Shown piece by piece: positions 24,498 to 33,092 of a DNA stretch of 64,000 bases. The stretch lies in assembly GCA_038239005.1 (NCBI GenBank), contig JBBSFE010000009.1, positions 1-64,000 on the forward strand. The letters are read 5' to 3'. The notes beneath the pieces were generated by a model. It was not told the origin of the DNA and did no database searches. It worked only from the letters and a program-made list of their open reading frames with translations. The position numbers and the translations under genes were made by a program. Position 1 is the stretch's first letter, and each line of letters begins with the position of its first letter. The DNA comes from DASXHD01 sp038239005. Its GTDB lineage: Bacteria > Myxococcota_A > Polyangia > Polyangiales > Polyangiaceae.

Positions 24498-25744
24498 CGT
24501 CGCGGCTCGGGCCCTATGAAGTGGGAGCGAAGATCGGCGGCGGGGGCATGGCGACCGTCTATGTCGGCCGCAAGGGCGTCGAGGTCGTCGCCATCAAAGT
24601 CATCCGCGACGATCTCGCCAAAGACCGCGAGTACGTCCACATGTTCCTCGACGAGGCGAAGATCCTCTCGCGTCTCTCGCACCCGGACATCATCGTCACG
24701 CACGACTTCGGTGTCTCCGAAGATGCCGCGCGCTTCATCGCGATGGAGCTCTTGCTCGGACGTTCGCTCATCGACACGTTCGAAAAGGCGCGCGAGACCG
24801 AGCAGCGCATGCCAGTCGACCTCGCGGCTTACGTCGCCATGCACGTCGCCGAAGCGCTTGCGTACGCGCATGCATTGAAGAGCGAAGAGGGCGCGCCTCT
24901 CAATGTCGTCCACAGAGACGTCAACCCGACGAACATTTTTCTCACCTACGACGGCCACGTGAAGCTCATCGACTTCGGGCTCGCGAAATCCGCGGGGCGC
25001 CTTTCGAAGAGCGGTGAAGGAATCGTCAAAGGCAAAGTGCCGTATTTGTCGCCGGAGCAGGTCGACGAAAAGCCGTTCGACCATCGCGCGGATCTCTACG
25101 CGCTCGGCGCGACGCTCTGGGAGCTAACGACGGGGCGACGCCTCTTCAAACGCGCCACGGACATCGAGACGATTCGCGCGATCAAGGCGCAGGACATTCC
25201 AGACGCACGCACGATCGCGCCGGGCCTCTACCCCGACGCGCTGTGGACGATCGTCGAACGCGCTCTCGCACGCGATCCGAACGCACGCTACGCAACGGGC
25301 ACGGCGATGGCCGCAGACCTCGCCGCGTTCATCGACAAGCATGGCCGCAAAGGCGACATGCAAGAGCGACTCGCCGCGTGGATCGAAGAGCTTTTCCCCG
25401 GCGAACGCGCGAAACAAGAGGTGTGGCTCGCCGAGGTCTCCGCCGTCCGCGCCCCGCCGCCCCACACGATGGCGCCCCCCGCTCCGATTGCCGAAGTCCC
25501 GGCCCCCCAAAGCAAACCCGAACCGCCAACGCAAACACAAACGCAAACGCTCACACCCACGCTCACACCCACGCTCACGCCCACGCTGACGCCTACGCTC
25601 ACGCCTACGCTCACGCCCACGCTCACGCCTACGCCCACGCCGACGCCGACGCCCACAGCTCGCCATCCGGTCGCGGCGATCATCGCTCTCGTCATGACGC
25701 TCGGATTCCTGGCCATTGTCTCTTGGGTTTTCCAGCGATGCTGA
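24494..25744 (+). CDS. Hanks-type Ser/Thr protein kinase, membrane-anchored
   Basis: 416 residues from GTG 24494, chosen because it overlaps the upstream stop as GTGA and is directly followed by the usual start LGPYEV. The kinase domain (about 6-275) has the Gly loop GGGGMATVY, Lys35 in VVAIKVI, the catalytic loop HRDVNPTN (140-147), DFG at 160-162 and the PYLSPEQ activation segment. The catalytic-loop Lys (HRDxKxxN) is replaced by Asn, a variant also seen in other myxobacterial kinases. A Pro-rich region is followed by about 20 tandem Thr-Pro/Thr-Leu units and one membrane segment (about 392-413), leaving only a few residues outside. It probably phosphorylates cytoplasmic partners in response to envelope cues. 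Confidence 0.9.
   Translation: MTSRLGPYEVGAKIGGGGMATVYVGRKGVEVVAIKVIRDDLAKDREYVHMFLDEAKILSRLSHPDIIVTHDFGVSEDAARFIAMELLLGRSLIDTFEKARETEQRMPVDLAAYVAMHVAEALAYAHALKSEEGAPLNVVHRDVNPTNIFLTYDGHVKLIDFGLAKSAGRLSKSGEGIVKGKVPYLSPEQVDEKPFDHRADLYALGATLWELTTGRRLFKRATDIETIRAIKAQDIPDARTIAPGLYPDALWTIVERALARDPNARYATGTAMAADLAAFIDKHGRKGDMQERLAAWIEELFPGERAKQEVWLAEVSAVRAPPPHTMAPPAPIAEVPAPQSKPEPPTQTQTQTLTPTLTPTLTPTLTPTLTPTLTPTLTPTPTPTPTPTARHPVAAIIALVMTLGFLAIVSWVFQRC
25529..25656 (+). repeat. hexanucleotide tandem repeat encoding a Thr/Pro/Leu linker
   Basis: About 128 bases of imperfect 6- and 12-base units (ACGCTC, ACGCCC, ACGCCT, ACGCAA) within the kinase gene. Each unit encodes a dipeptide (Thr-Leu, Thr-Pro, Thr-Gln), so unit gain or loss changes linker length without shifting the frame. 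Similar arrays occur in two other surface-protein genes of this window. Confidence 0.85.
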
Positions 25745-26130
25745 CGCGCTTGTGCGCGCCGATCGCGCTCGTCGCCGCGGCGATCGGATGTCGCGGAAGA
25801 GATCCCGGCTTCGACATCACGCGCGTTCCGGAGTCGGCCTATGCGTCCCGCGATGGGGGCCGCAGTGATGCGGAGTCGGACGCCGCAGCCGACGCACGCG
25901 CATCGATCGTGATGTGCATTCCCGAGGTCGATTCGAGCGACGATTCGAAAGAAAGCCAAGAGATGGCCGAGGGCTTCGAGAAGTGCCCGCAGAAATACGA
26001 AGGCCGCACGTTTGACCCGCATGCGACCGAGCGTCATCGTAAGAAGGACGGCGAGAGCGAGGTGTGTTGCTACCGAAGAGGTCGCGTCGCACCGCCCACT
26101 CCCGGTCACCACGACGAAGACGGCGACTGA
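25738..26130 (+). CDS. small lipoprotein of unknown function
   Basis: 130 residues from ATG 25738, overlapping the kinase stop by 7 bases. The lipobox is AIGC (Cys18). The mature part is acidic (Asp/Glu/Ser) with one pair of cysteines near the C-terminus (EVCCYRRGR), a third in IVMCIPE and a fourth in FEKCPQ, suggesting two disulfides, and ends in a His/Asp-rich tail. It stands between the kinase and HEAT-like genes in the same operon. No known family is evident. Confidence 0.72.
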   Translation: MLTRLCAPIALVAAAIGCRGRDPGFDITRVPESAYASRDGGRSDAESDAAADARASIVMCIPEVDSSDDSKESQEMAEGFEKCPQKYEGRTFDPHATERHRKKDGESEVCCYRRGRVAPPTPGHHDEDGD

Positions 26131-26147
26131 CCGCAAAAAAATACCAC

Positions 26148-27029
26148 GTGAAAAAAATAGCCCTCGTTCTGGGTATGACGATTTTGTGCGCGGGCGGGGC
26201 GCACGCGGATTTGAGCGTATCGATGGCTGCGGCGCATGCGCGCGATCCGGCCATGTTCGATGCGGTGCGTGCAATCGTTTCGCGCGCCGACGAGCTCGAT
26301 CATCACAAGCGCGGTCGCTTCTATCCGATGACGCCGCTTCTTCGAGGCACGACGCACGGGCATGCGGGCGCGGCGATGGCGCTGCTCGAGCCCATCGCAT
26401 CGCCCGATCGTTTCCCGATGCCCCGCTCGGAGACAGCGCGCATCGCGCTGCGTGCGGGTTTGATCGAAGCCGCAGGAGACGCCAAAGATCCGAACGCCGC
26501 GCCCGTGCTTCGCAACGTCATCACGACGGCGACGGAGTTCTTCGAAGTGCGCGCAGCCGTCGAGGCGCTCGGCAAGCTCGCCGAGAGCGCCGATGTCGTG
26601 ATGCTCGCGCACCTGGCAACGGCCGCGGGGCCGAGGCAAGAAGCGGCTGTCGCTGGGCTCGGGAGCTGTCGGCGCGTCGTGGCGGCGCAAGCGCTCGAGA
26701 AAGTTTCGGCGACGCATCCAACGGGCATGTTCGCGAAGCATCTCTTGCGATCGCTCGGCACCATGGGCTCATCGTGGGCGCTCGCAACGCCGAACGCCGC
26801 TCCTGCGCTGGAGGCCCCCGTGATTCGTGACACCGCTGCGCGCGCGGCGTTCGCGTTGCTCGCGTCGTCGACGGAAGCGGACGTCCGCGCGGATGCCGAG
26901 AGCGCGCTTGTCGTGATCGCTGCGCCAGACACGCCGCGATGGATTTCGGACGCGAAGAAATCCGCGTCTCCCGATCTCGCAGCGGCACTCGACGATCTCA
27001 CGGCGCGCATCGCGCGGAGATCGCCGTGA
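26148..27029 (+). CDS. HEAT-like repeat exported protein
   Basis: 293 residues from GTG 26148; the frame runs further upstream but lacks signal features there. The signal peptide ends at AHA (about residue 20). The mature protein is a chain of helix pairs with repeated A-L-L/A patterns (GHAGAAMALLEPIAS, ARIALRAGLIEAAGDAKD, VRAAVEALGKLAES, DVVMLAHLATAA, DTAARAAFALLASSTEADVRADAESALVVI), as in HEAT/armadillo repeats that bind partner proteins. Its stop overlaps the start of the deiminase gene (GTGA), so the two are probably made together; it may be a partner or scaffold for that enzyme in the periplasm. Confidence 0.75.
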   Translation: MKKIALVLGMTILCAGGAHADLSVSMAAAHARDPAMFDAVRAIVSRADELDHHKRGRFYPMTPLLRGTTHGHAGAAMALLEPIASPDRFPMPRSETARIALRAGLIEAAGDAKDPNAAPVLRNVITTATEFFEVRAAVEALGKLAESADVVMLAHLATAAGPRQEAAVAGLGSCRRVVAAQALEKVSATHPTGMFAKHLLRSLGTMGSSWALATPNAAPALEAPVIRDTAARAAFALLASSTEADVRADAESALVVIAAPDTPRWISDAKKSASPDLAAALDDLTARIARRSP

Positions 27030-28879
27030 AGACCGTCGCGATCATGACGCTCGTTGCCATCGCGCTCGCTTGCAGCAGCGGTGGCGACCCAACCGACTCG
27101 GGAACGCCCGTCGTCGATCTTCGCGTCGACAACAATCGCAACGGCGTCATCGATTGGGACGACGACACCGAAGATCAAAATGAAGACACGTGGGACAAAA
27201 CCCACGGCGCGATCTTCCTCGCCAACATCGACGACGATGAGAAGGCGTGCCCATCGACCGCATCCACGGGCGCGATCCTCGACGACGTCGACCTCGCCAG
27301 CTGCAACGACGCACAAGACACGGTGCTCAACGGCGACTCGGACGCGCTCGATCTCGCGCCGAGCGGCGTTCGTTGGTGGTCAGGCGCGCCTCACGGGACG
27401 GTCGCGGTCGTCACGGTCGACGCGCAAGCCGCGCAGTTCGTTCATTTGTTCATCATGCGCCAAGGCGCTTACACGTTCTTCGATTGGCAACACGACGACG
27501 TCATCACCGCCGACGAGCTTCGCGCCGGCAACGTGACGCTCGGCATCGAGGCGACCGATGTCGTGCGCGACAAGGCCGTGTGGAACGGCTATGCGACGAT
27601 CACGCTCGCCATCGGCAGCGCGCGCGACAGCGCGATGATGCGCGTCGCGCCCATCGTCACGCGCCATCACCTTGCGCCTGAATCGCAAATCTATCTCTCC
27701 ATGTTCGACGGCGACCCGGGGTCGATCGCAATGCGCGCGACGCTCTACTCGGATTTGGCGGGCACGGGTGAAGGCGACGGCACGACAGTCGGCGCGACAC
27801 CAGTGAACGTCACCGAGATCAACGCCGATCAAGCTTTCGGCAATGCGTATCCGTACGACGATCAATGGACGCAGGATTTTTTCGAGGTCGGCTACATGTC
27901 GATGCCGATCGCGGGCGGCAAGCAACACGTCATCGACGTCTTCCTGCGATCAGCGAACATTTACTACGCGGACCTGAAGAACCCGCTGCGCGATGCCGGC
28001 AAAGTGGTCTTCGCGAAATTCCGCGGGCCCGATGTGGCAGGTGTCGTTCAGTACGACATGAGCTCGAGCCCCGACATGGATTCGCTCAACTCGTTCGGCA
28101 ACCTCGAGACGATTCCGCCGTATTCGTTCGGTGGAGTCGATTACCCGCTCGGGCGGCTCTTTCGCGGCTCGATCCCGTCGTTTCATCCGGATGCGTCGTT
28201 CGAAAAAATGATGGAGGCGCAAGCGGTTCAGCCGCCCGTCACCATCGACACGTCGTGGCTCGACATCGGCCACGTCGACGAGACCATCAGCTTCGTGAAG
28301 AGCAGCACGTCGCGCGGCTGGACGATCCTCGCCAACGATCCCGCGCTCGCCAAAAAGATGCTGCAAGACCAAGTCACCGCCGGCAACGGTGACACTCTCA
28401 TGTTCGCGGGCAAGAAATGGCTCGACAGCAGCAATGCCGAAACGCCCGCGGAAATCGCGATCAAAGACGTCCTCGCCGACGCCAACATCATGGCCGCGAG
28501 CGATGAAGCTGCTGCCAACGTGGACGCGCAGCTCTCGATCATCAAAGCGGCAACGGGCATCACCGACGCCGAGATCATTCGCATTCCGTTCTTGCACGAG
28601 CCCGTTCAGGGTTTCTCGCTCGCGTACCAAGTCGGCACGGTCAACGGCCTCTACTATGCGGACGGCGCGTTCGCCGCGCCCGATCCGCACGGCCCCATCA
28701 TCGGCGGCAAAGACATCTTCAAAGACCAGATGGAGACCGCACTCTCCGCGATCGGCATCACCGTCGTGTGGGTCGAAGACTGGGATCTCTACCACCGCCT
28801 CTCGGGCGAAATTCATTGCGGCACCAACTCGAAACGCGGCCTCGCCGCTGGCGAGACGTGGTGGACGAGCGGCTACTGA
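27026..28879 (+). CDS. protein-arginine deiminase (PAD family) lipoprotein
   Basis: 617 residues from GTG 27026. The signal ends with ALAC (Cys16), so the enzyme should be lipid-anchored outside the cytoplasm. PADs hydrolyse peptidyl-arginine to citrulline. The Ca-binding middle domain begins at DLRVDNNRNGVIDWDDD (about 31-47) and HGAIFLANIDDD (about 60-71). The catalytic domain has all four residues of animal PADs in family motifs: Asp284 (DDQWTQDFFEVGY), His416 and Asp418 (WLDIGHVDETISFV), and nucleophile Cys598 (GEIHCGTN). LNSFGNLETIPP and YPLGRLF are further PAD signatures. The N-terminal immunoglobulin-like domain of vertebrate PADs is absent. It is not related to the Porphyromonas PPAD/agmatine deiminase type. 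It ends the operon with kinase, lipoprotein and HEAT-like genes. Confidence 0.93.
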   Translation: MKTVAIMTLVAIALACSSGGDPTDSGTPVVDLRVDNNRNGVIDWDDDTEDQNEDTWDKTHGAIFLANIDDDEKACPSTASTGAILDDVDLASCNDAQDTVLNGDSDALDLAPSGVRWWSGAPHGTVAVVTVDAQAAQFVHLFIMRQGAYTFFDWQHDDVITADELRAGNVTLGIEATDVVRDKAVWNGYATITLAIGSARDSAMMRVAPIVTRHHLAPESQIYLSMFDGDPGSIAMRATLYSDLAGTGEGDGTTVGATPVNVTEINADQAFGNAYPYDDQWTQDFFEVGYMSMPIAGGKQHVIDVFLRSANIYYADLKNPLRDAGKVVFAKFRGPDVAGVVQYDMSSSPDMDSLNSFGNLETIPPYSFGGVDYPLGRLFRGSIPSFHPDASFEKMMEAQAVQPPVTIDTSWLDIGHVDETISFVKSSTSRGWTILANDPALAKKMLQDQVTAGNGDTLMFAGKKWLDSSNAETPAEIAIKDVLADANIMAASDEAAANVDAQLSIIKAATGITDAEIIRIPFLHEPVQGFSLAYQVGTVNGLYYADGAFAAPDPHGPIIGGKDIFKDQMETALSAIGITVVWVEDWDLYHRLSGEIHCGTNSKRGLAAGETWWTSGY

Positions 28880-28883
28880 ATTT

Positions 28884-29606
28884 TCAGAACGTGTAGCGAA
28901 GATCGATGGTGGCGTCCCACGCGAGCGGGAGATCGCTGCCGACGGTGTACGCGAGGTTCGTCATGTAACGCGCGCCGCCCGAGAGGCCGAGCGCGATGTG
29001 GCGATCGACTTGGAACCACTCGAAGCCGACGCGGCCGCCTACTTGGAAGCCGAGGCTCTCCGCTTTCGCGTAACCGAAGTTCACGAGCGCACCCGATTGC
29101 ACGTAGGCGACGTCGCCGCCGGCGGCGCCCTGGAGATACATGCCGACCCGATTGGTGAAGGGAATCGTCAGACGCAAACCACCGCCGAACGAGAGGAGCG
29201 GGAACGCGCGGTTCTGCGACGGACCAACGCTCGAGCCGGTGTCGGTGAACGCGATGTCGCCGGAGACGAACACCATGAGCACGCGGAAAATTTCGTAGCC
29301 GAATTGGGTTTGGAGCCATACCGCCGGGTGATTCGTGAGCGAGCCGAACTTTCCGGCGAAGCCCATCGCGCCGAGGCCTTGCTCGAGCACGAACCCTTTG
29401 TGGCGCGGTGGCGCGGGTGGCGCTTCGAGCGGCGCTTCGGGGAGCGTCGATTGATCCTTTTGCGCGTCGGCGGCTTTCATGGCCGCTTGCACTTGCTCGG
29501 TCGTGAGCGGCTGAGGCTCGTCTTGAGCCTGGGCCGCGCCGGCAACCAAAAGCGTGCAGACTACAATGAGCGAACGAACGCGCACGCGGGCCAGCATACC
29601 TCTCAT
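28884..29606 (-). CDS. outer-membrane beta-barrel protein
   Basis: 240 residues from ATG 29606, which overlaps the sdhB stop as ATGA (an alternative ATG lies 9 bases on). The signal peptide ends at AQA (about residue 27). A Pro/Ala/Glu linker (about 30-68) precedes a barrel-like region of alternating strands with Gly and aromatic residues: GFVLEQGLGAMGFAGKFG, WLQTQFGYEIFRVLMVFVSGDIAF, RVGMYLQGAAGGDVAYV, VGGRVGFEWFQ, and a C-terminal Phe in IDLRYTF, the usual insertion signal. It is the last gene of the sdhCAB operon; no link to respiration is known. Confidence 0.78.
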   Translation of the reverse strand: MRGMLARVRVRSLIVVCTLLVAGAAQAQDEPQPLTTEQVQAAMKAADAQKDQSTLPEAPLEAPPAPPRHKGFVLEQGLGAMGFAGKFGSLTNHPAVWLQTQFGYEIFRVLMVFVSGDIAFTDTGSSVGPSQNRAFPLLSFGGGLRLTIPFTNRVGMYLQGAAGGDVAYVQSGALVNFGYAKAESLGFQVGGRVGFEWFQVDRHIALGLSGGARYMTNLAYTVGSDLPLAWDATIDLRYTF

Positions 29607-30361
29607 TTCAAAAGCCAACCGAACAGCATTCGCTTCGTGGCTTGGCGCTGCACGACAGCGATCGAATCGACGAGCGGAATTTCTTTCGGACACACATCGA
29701 CGCAGTTGAGGGCTTTGCCGCAACCGGTGAGGGCGTCGTCTTCGAGGAGTGCGTCGATGCGCTCGCTCGCGTGCATTTTTCCGCTCGGGTGGAGGTTCAT
29801 CAAACGCACTTGGTTGATCGCGGCGGCGCCGATGAAGCCGGATGAATCGTTGATTTGCGGGCACGCCTCGAGGCAGCAGCCGCACGTCATGCAGCGCGAG
29901 AGCGGGTAGGCCTCTTCTTGATTCTCGGGGCTCTGGCGAGGGCCGGGGCCGAGCTCGTGGGTGCCGTCGAGCTTGATCCACGCTTTGACCTTTTTGAGAT
30001 CAGCGAACATGCGCGAGCGATCGACGACGAGATCACGCACGAGCGGAAACTTGGTCATCGGCTCGAGCACGATGGGCTCGTCGTTCTTGCGAATCGAATC
30101 GACGAGCGCGGAGCACGCTTGCCGCACGCGCCCGTTCACGATCATCGTGCAGGCCCCGCACACTTCTTCGTGGCAGCTCGAATCCCACGAAGGCGGCGCG
30201 ACCTTCGTTCCGCCGACCGTCACCGGCTTCTTGCGGACTTCCATGAGTGCGCTCAGCACGTTCATGCGCGGCGCCCACGCGACGTCGAACTCGTCCCAGT
30301 GCGCCTTCTCGCCGGGCGCGTCCTGTCGCTTCACTTTGATGCGAACGGTTTTGGTGGCCAT
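29603..30361 (-). CDS. sdhB: succinate dehydrogenase/fumarate reductase iron-sulfur subunit
   Basis: 252 residues. SdhB passes electrons from the flavoprotein to the quinone site via three iron-sulfur centres. The [2Fe-2S] cysteines are C63, C68, C71 and C83 (SSCHEEVCGACTMIVNG). The ferredoxin-like half has CMTCGCCLEACP (C157, C160, C163, C167) and CGKALNCVDVCP (C214, C220, C224). Extra cysteine C162 follows Gly161. ATG 30361 overlaps the sdhA stop by one base; the longer frame upstream lies inside sdhA. The order C-A-B is that of the Bacillus-type enzyme with a single cytochrome subunit. Confidence 0.95.
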   Translation of the reverse strand: MATKTVRIKVKRQDAPGEKAHWDEFDVAWAPRMNVLSALMEVRKKPVTVGGTKVAPPSWDSSCHEEVCGACTMIVNGRVRQACSALVDSIRKNDEPIVLEPMTKFPLVRDLVVDRSRMFADLKKVKAWIKLDGTHELGPGPRQSPENQEEAYPLSRCMTCGCCLEACPQINDSSGFIGAAAINQVRLMNLHPSGKMHASERIDALLEDDALTGCGKALNCVDVCPKEIPLVDSIAVVQRQATKRMLFGWLLK

Positions 30362-32352
30362 CAGGTCTTGGTGCTCGTGGTGGCGGCGCCGGCCGTGTCG
30401 TATTTGCGGGCGCGGGGTTTGACGAGGGAGGTGTCGACCGCGTCGGTGATCGCGACCGGCTGGCCCGCGCACTCGTAGGTGAAGTCGCGGACGAACTTGG
30501 GGCCTTCGGGACTGTGCATGGCGAGGGTCGTGCGGAGCCAGTCGGGGTCGTTGCGGTCTTTGAAGGCTGGTTTGAAGTGGGCGCCGCGCGATTCGTCGCG
30601 CGCTAGCGCGCCTTCCACGATCACGCGGGAGAGGACGAGCATGTTTTGGAAGTGCCTGACGAACTGCGCGCTTTGGTTCGCGCGGCGGCCCGAGTCGAGC
30701 GAGCTGGCTTTCGCGAGCTTGCCCGTGGTGTCGGCGATGAGGTCGAGCACCTTCCTGAGCTTGTCATTTTCGCGTTCGATGGTGACGTCGCGGAGCATCG
30801 TCTCGGCGAGATCGGCGTGGAGCGCGAATGGGTTTTCTTCGCCGGCCATCGCGATGATGGCGTCGAACTTCGCTTCCTCGCGCGTGCGCGCTTTTTCGAA
30901 CAAGCTCTTGGGCACGTCAGCGGCGCTCTTCGCGAGGCTCTTGCGATACGACGCCATCGCGGGCCCGCACACGAGCCCGCCGTAGATGCACGAGAGCAGC
31001 GAGTTGGCGCCGAGTCGATTCGCGCCGTGATACTGGTAATCCGCTTCGCCGACCGCATAGAGGCCAGCAATGTTGGTCGCCTGATTGCGTGGCGAATCCT
31101 TCACGAGCGAGCCGTTTGCCGAACGCTCGAAGTCGACCCATAAGCCGCCCATCGAGTAGTGCACGGCCGGAAAGACACGCATCGGCATCTCGTACGGATC
31201 TTCCGAAGCGAACTTTTCGTAAATCTCGAGAACGCCCGCGAGCTTCTTCTCTAGCTGCGCGCGCGGCAGATGCGTGACGTCGAGATAAACCTCGAGCTCG
31301 TTCTTCTGCGTCTTCGGGTTGTAGACGCCGCGACCTTCGTGGAACGCCTTCTTGAAAAGCGCCCGGCTCGCGATGTCGCGCGGGACCAGGTTGCCGTACC
31401 CCGGGTATTGCGATTCGAGGAAGTAGTCGCGCTCGGATTCCGGAACGTCGCGACCGGGGCGTTTTTCTTTGGCGTCTTTCGGAACCCACACGCGCCCGCC
31501 TTCACCGCGAACGCTCTCCGAGATCAAACGCAGCTTGTCCGCGCCGGGGATCGCCGTTGGATGAACTTGGATGAACTCGCCGTTCGCCCAGCACGCGCCT
31601 TGTTGGTAGGCAGCGGTGGTCGCGCTCGCCGTGCAGATCATCGAATTGGTGGAGCGACCGAACACGAGACCCGCGCCGCCCGTCGCGAGGCACACGGCAT
31701 CGCCGGTGAACGACTCGATGCGCATCGACTTGAGATCTTGCGCGACGATGCCGCGGCACCGACCCGAGTCGTCGAGCACGAGCGAGAGAAAATCCCAAAG
31801 CTCGAACTTGCGAACCATTCGCTCGCCGGGGATGGTGCTGCCCGTTTCGTCTTCGCAGTCGATCGTTTCGTAGCGACGCACTTGCTCGTCGAGTGCGTAG
31901 AGGAGCTGTTGGCCCGTCGTTGCGCCCGCGAACGCCGTGCGGTGAAAGAGCGTGCCGCCGAAGCGACGAAAATCCAACAGGCCTTCGGCGGTGCGATTGA
32001 AGGGAACGCCCATGCGATCGAGCATGAAGACGATGCTCGGCGCGGCGTCGGCCATGCCTTTCACCGGCGGTTGGTTCGCGAGAAAATCGCCGCCGTACAC
32101 GGTCTCTTCGAGGTGAATCTGTGGTGAGTCACCCTCGCCCTTCGTGTTGACGCTCGCGTTGATGCCGCCTTGCGCGCACACCGAATGCGAGCGCTTCACG
32201 GGCACGAGCGAAAAGAGGTCGACCGGCACGCCGGCTTCGCAGAGCTTCATCGTCGTCGTGAGACCTGCGAGCCCACCGCCGACCACGATCACGCGACGCA
32301 CGGTGCGAGAGCCTCGCGGAGAGCTTGACGCCGATGCCTTCTTCGATGCCAT
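30361..32352 (-). CDS. sdhA: succinate dehydrogenase/fumarate reductase flavoprotein subunit
   Basis: 663 residues. SdhA oxidises succinate to fumarate with covalent FAD. The FAD-binding motif VIVVGGGLAGLTTTMKLCEAG begins near residue 21; the site for the flavin-linking His is in KRSHSVCAQGGINAS, and the substrate loop HRTAFAGATTGQQLLYALDEQ follows. EFIQVHPTAIPG and the RLGANSLLSC region complete the family signatures. A Lys/Ser-rich N-terminal extension of about 18 residues precedes the domain. It lies 17 bases after sdhC and abuts sdhB. Confidence 0.96.
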   Translation of the reverse strand: MASKKASASSSPRGSRTVRRVIVVGGGLAGLTTTMKLCEAGVPVDLFSLVPVKRSHSVCAQGGINASVNTKGEGDSPQIHLEETVYGGDFLANQPPVKGMADAAPSIVFMLDRMGVPFNRTAEGLLDFRRFGGTLFHRTAFAGATTGQQLLYALDEQVRRYETIDCEDETGSTIPGERMVRKFELWDFLSLVLDDSGRCRGIVAQDLKSMRIESFTGDAVCLATGGAGLVFGRSTNSMICTASATTAAYQQGACWANGEFIQVHPTAIPGADKLRLISESVRGEGGRVWVPKDAKEKRPGRDVPESERDYFLESQYPGYGNLVPRDIASRALFKKAFHEGRGVYNPKTQKNELEVYLDVTHLPRAQLEKKLAGVLEIYEKFASEDPYEMPMRVFPAVHYSMGGLWVDFERSANGSLVKDSPRNQATNIAGLYAVGEADYQYHGANRLGANSLLSCIYGGLVCGPAMASYRKSLAKSAADVPKSLFEKARTREEAKFDAIIAMAGEENPFALHADLAETMLRDVTIERENDKLRKVLDLIADTTGKLAKASSLDSGRRANQSAQFVRHFQNMLVLSRVIVEGALARDESRGAHFKPAFKDRNDPDWLRTTLAMHSPEGPKFVRDFTYECAGQPVAITDAVDTSLVKPRARKYDTAGAATTSTKT

Positions 32353-32369
32353 CTGGCGACGTTCTTAGC

Positions 32370-33053
32370 CTACTTCGGCTGCGGCGTGCACGGAGAGCTG
32401 GTGGGCGCCGTCGTCGTGAATTCGATGCCCGTCGCGAGCGACACTACCGTCGCGGCGGACGCGCCAAAGAGAAGCGTGCCGAGCGCGACACAACCCCATG
32501 CTGCGCGCGTTTTTTGGCGCGCCGTCGCGAGCAAACCGGAGGTCACTGCGTACGACCACGTGCCGCACGCGAAGTGGAACACCGTGGAGAACGCACCCAC
32601 CAAATAGAGGACGGCCCGAATCGGAAAGCCATGCCACGTGGACGAAAGGCGCCAGGCAAGCGTCGCGTAAAACGCATTCGGCTCGATGGCGTGACGCCAC
32701 GCTTGAACGCGAAACTCCCAGAAGTGCCACGCGATGAACACGAGGGCCGAGCCCGCAGCGATGCGATTCGCGACGGCGAGCGCGCGATTCGAAAATGGTT
32801 TCGGCTCCGCGGCGACGCGCTCGCGCATCATCCACGCGCCGTAAGCCGCGTGATACGCGAGCGGCAAGAACACGAACACGATCTCGACGACGACGAGCAG
32901 CGGTATGCGCTCGAGCGACTCGACCGTTGCGACGTACGCTTCTTGGCCGCGCAGCGCCGACGTATTCGCCCACGTGTGCTCGAGCAAAAAGAACCCGAGC
33001 GGCACCACGCCCGTCAGCGCGAAGAGTCGACGAAGAGCCTGCGCGCGATCCAC
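32370..33053 (-). CDS. sdhC: succinate dehydrogenase cytochrome b subunit (Bacillus-type)
   Basis: 227 residues from GTG 33053. This is the single membrane anchor with five predicted membrane segments. Histidines at 26 (LEHTWANTSA), 68 (LAYHAAYG), 110 (IAWHFWEF) and 160 (FHFACGTWSY) fall where the four haem-ligating histidines of the Bacillus di-haem cytochrome b558 stand, so a di-haem, menaquinone-linked complex is likely. It is divergent, by 39 bases, from the TPR lipoprotein gene, and is the first gene of the sdh operon. Confidence 0.92.
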   Translation of the reverse strand: MDRAQALRRLFALTGVVPLGFFLLEHTWANTSALRGQEAYVATVESLERIPLLVVVEIVFVFLPLAYHAAYGAWMMRERVAAEPKPFSNRALAVANRIAAGSALVFIAWHFWEFRVQAWRHAIEPNAFYATLAWRLSSTWHGFPIRAVLYLVGAFSTVFHFACGTWSYAVTSGLLATARQKTRAAWGCVALGTLLFGASAATVVSLATGIEFTTTAPTSSPCTPQPK

Positions 33054-33092
33054 CGAACCGGTTTTACTCGATCCCGGATAACATCGCTCTCA

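Noticed and set aside
25529..25656. CRISPR array at the kinase repeat
   Set aside because: The units are 6-12 bases with no spacers and lie in a coding frame.
27026..28879. Agmatine deiminase or Porphyromonas-type PPAD
   Set aside because: The order of motifs, the Ca-binding middle domain and GEIHCGTN match animal-type PADs, not the shorter agmatine deiminase pattern.
32325..32980. Plus-strand frame across the sdhC region leading into the TPR lipoprotein gene
   Set aside because: It is antisense to the cytochrome b gene, whose histidines and membrane segments are clear.
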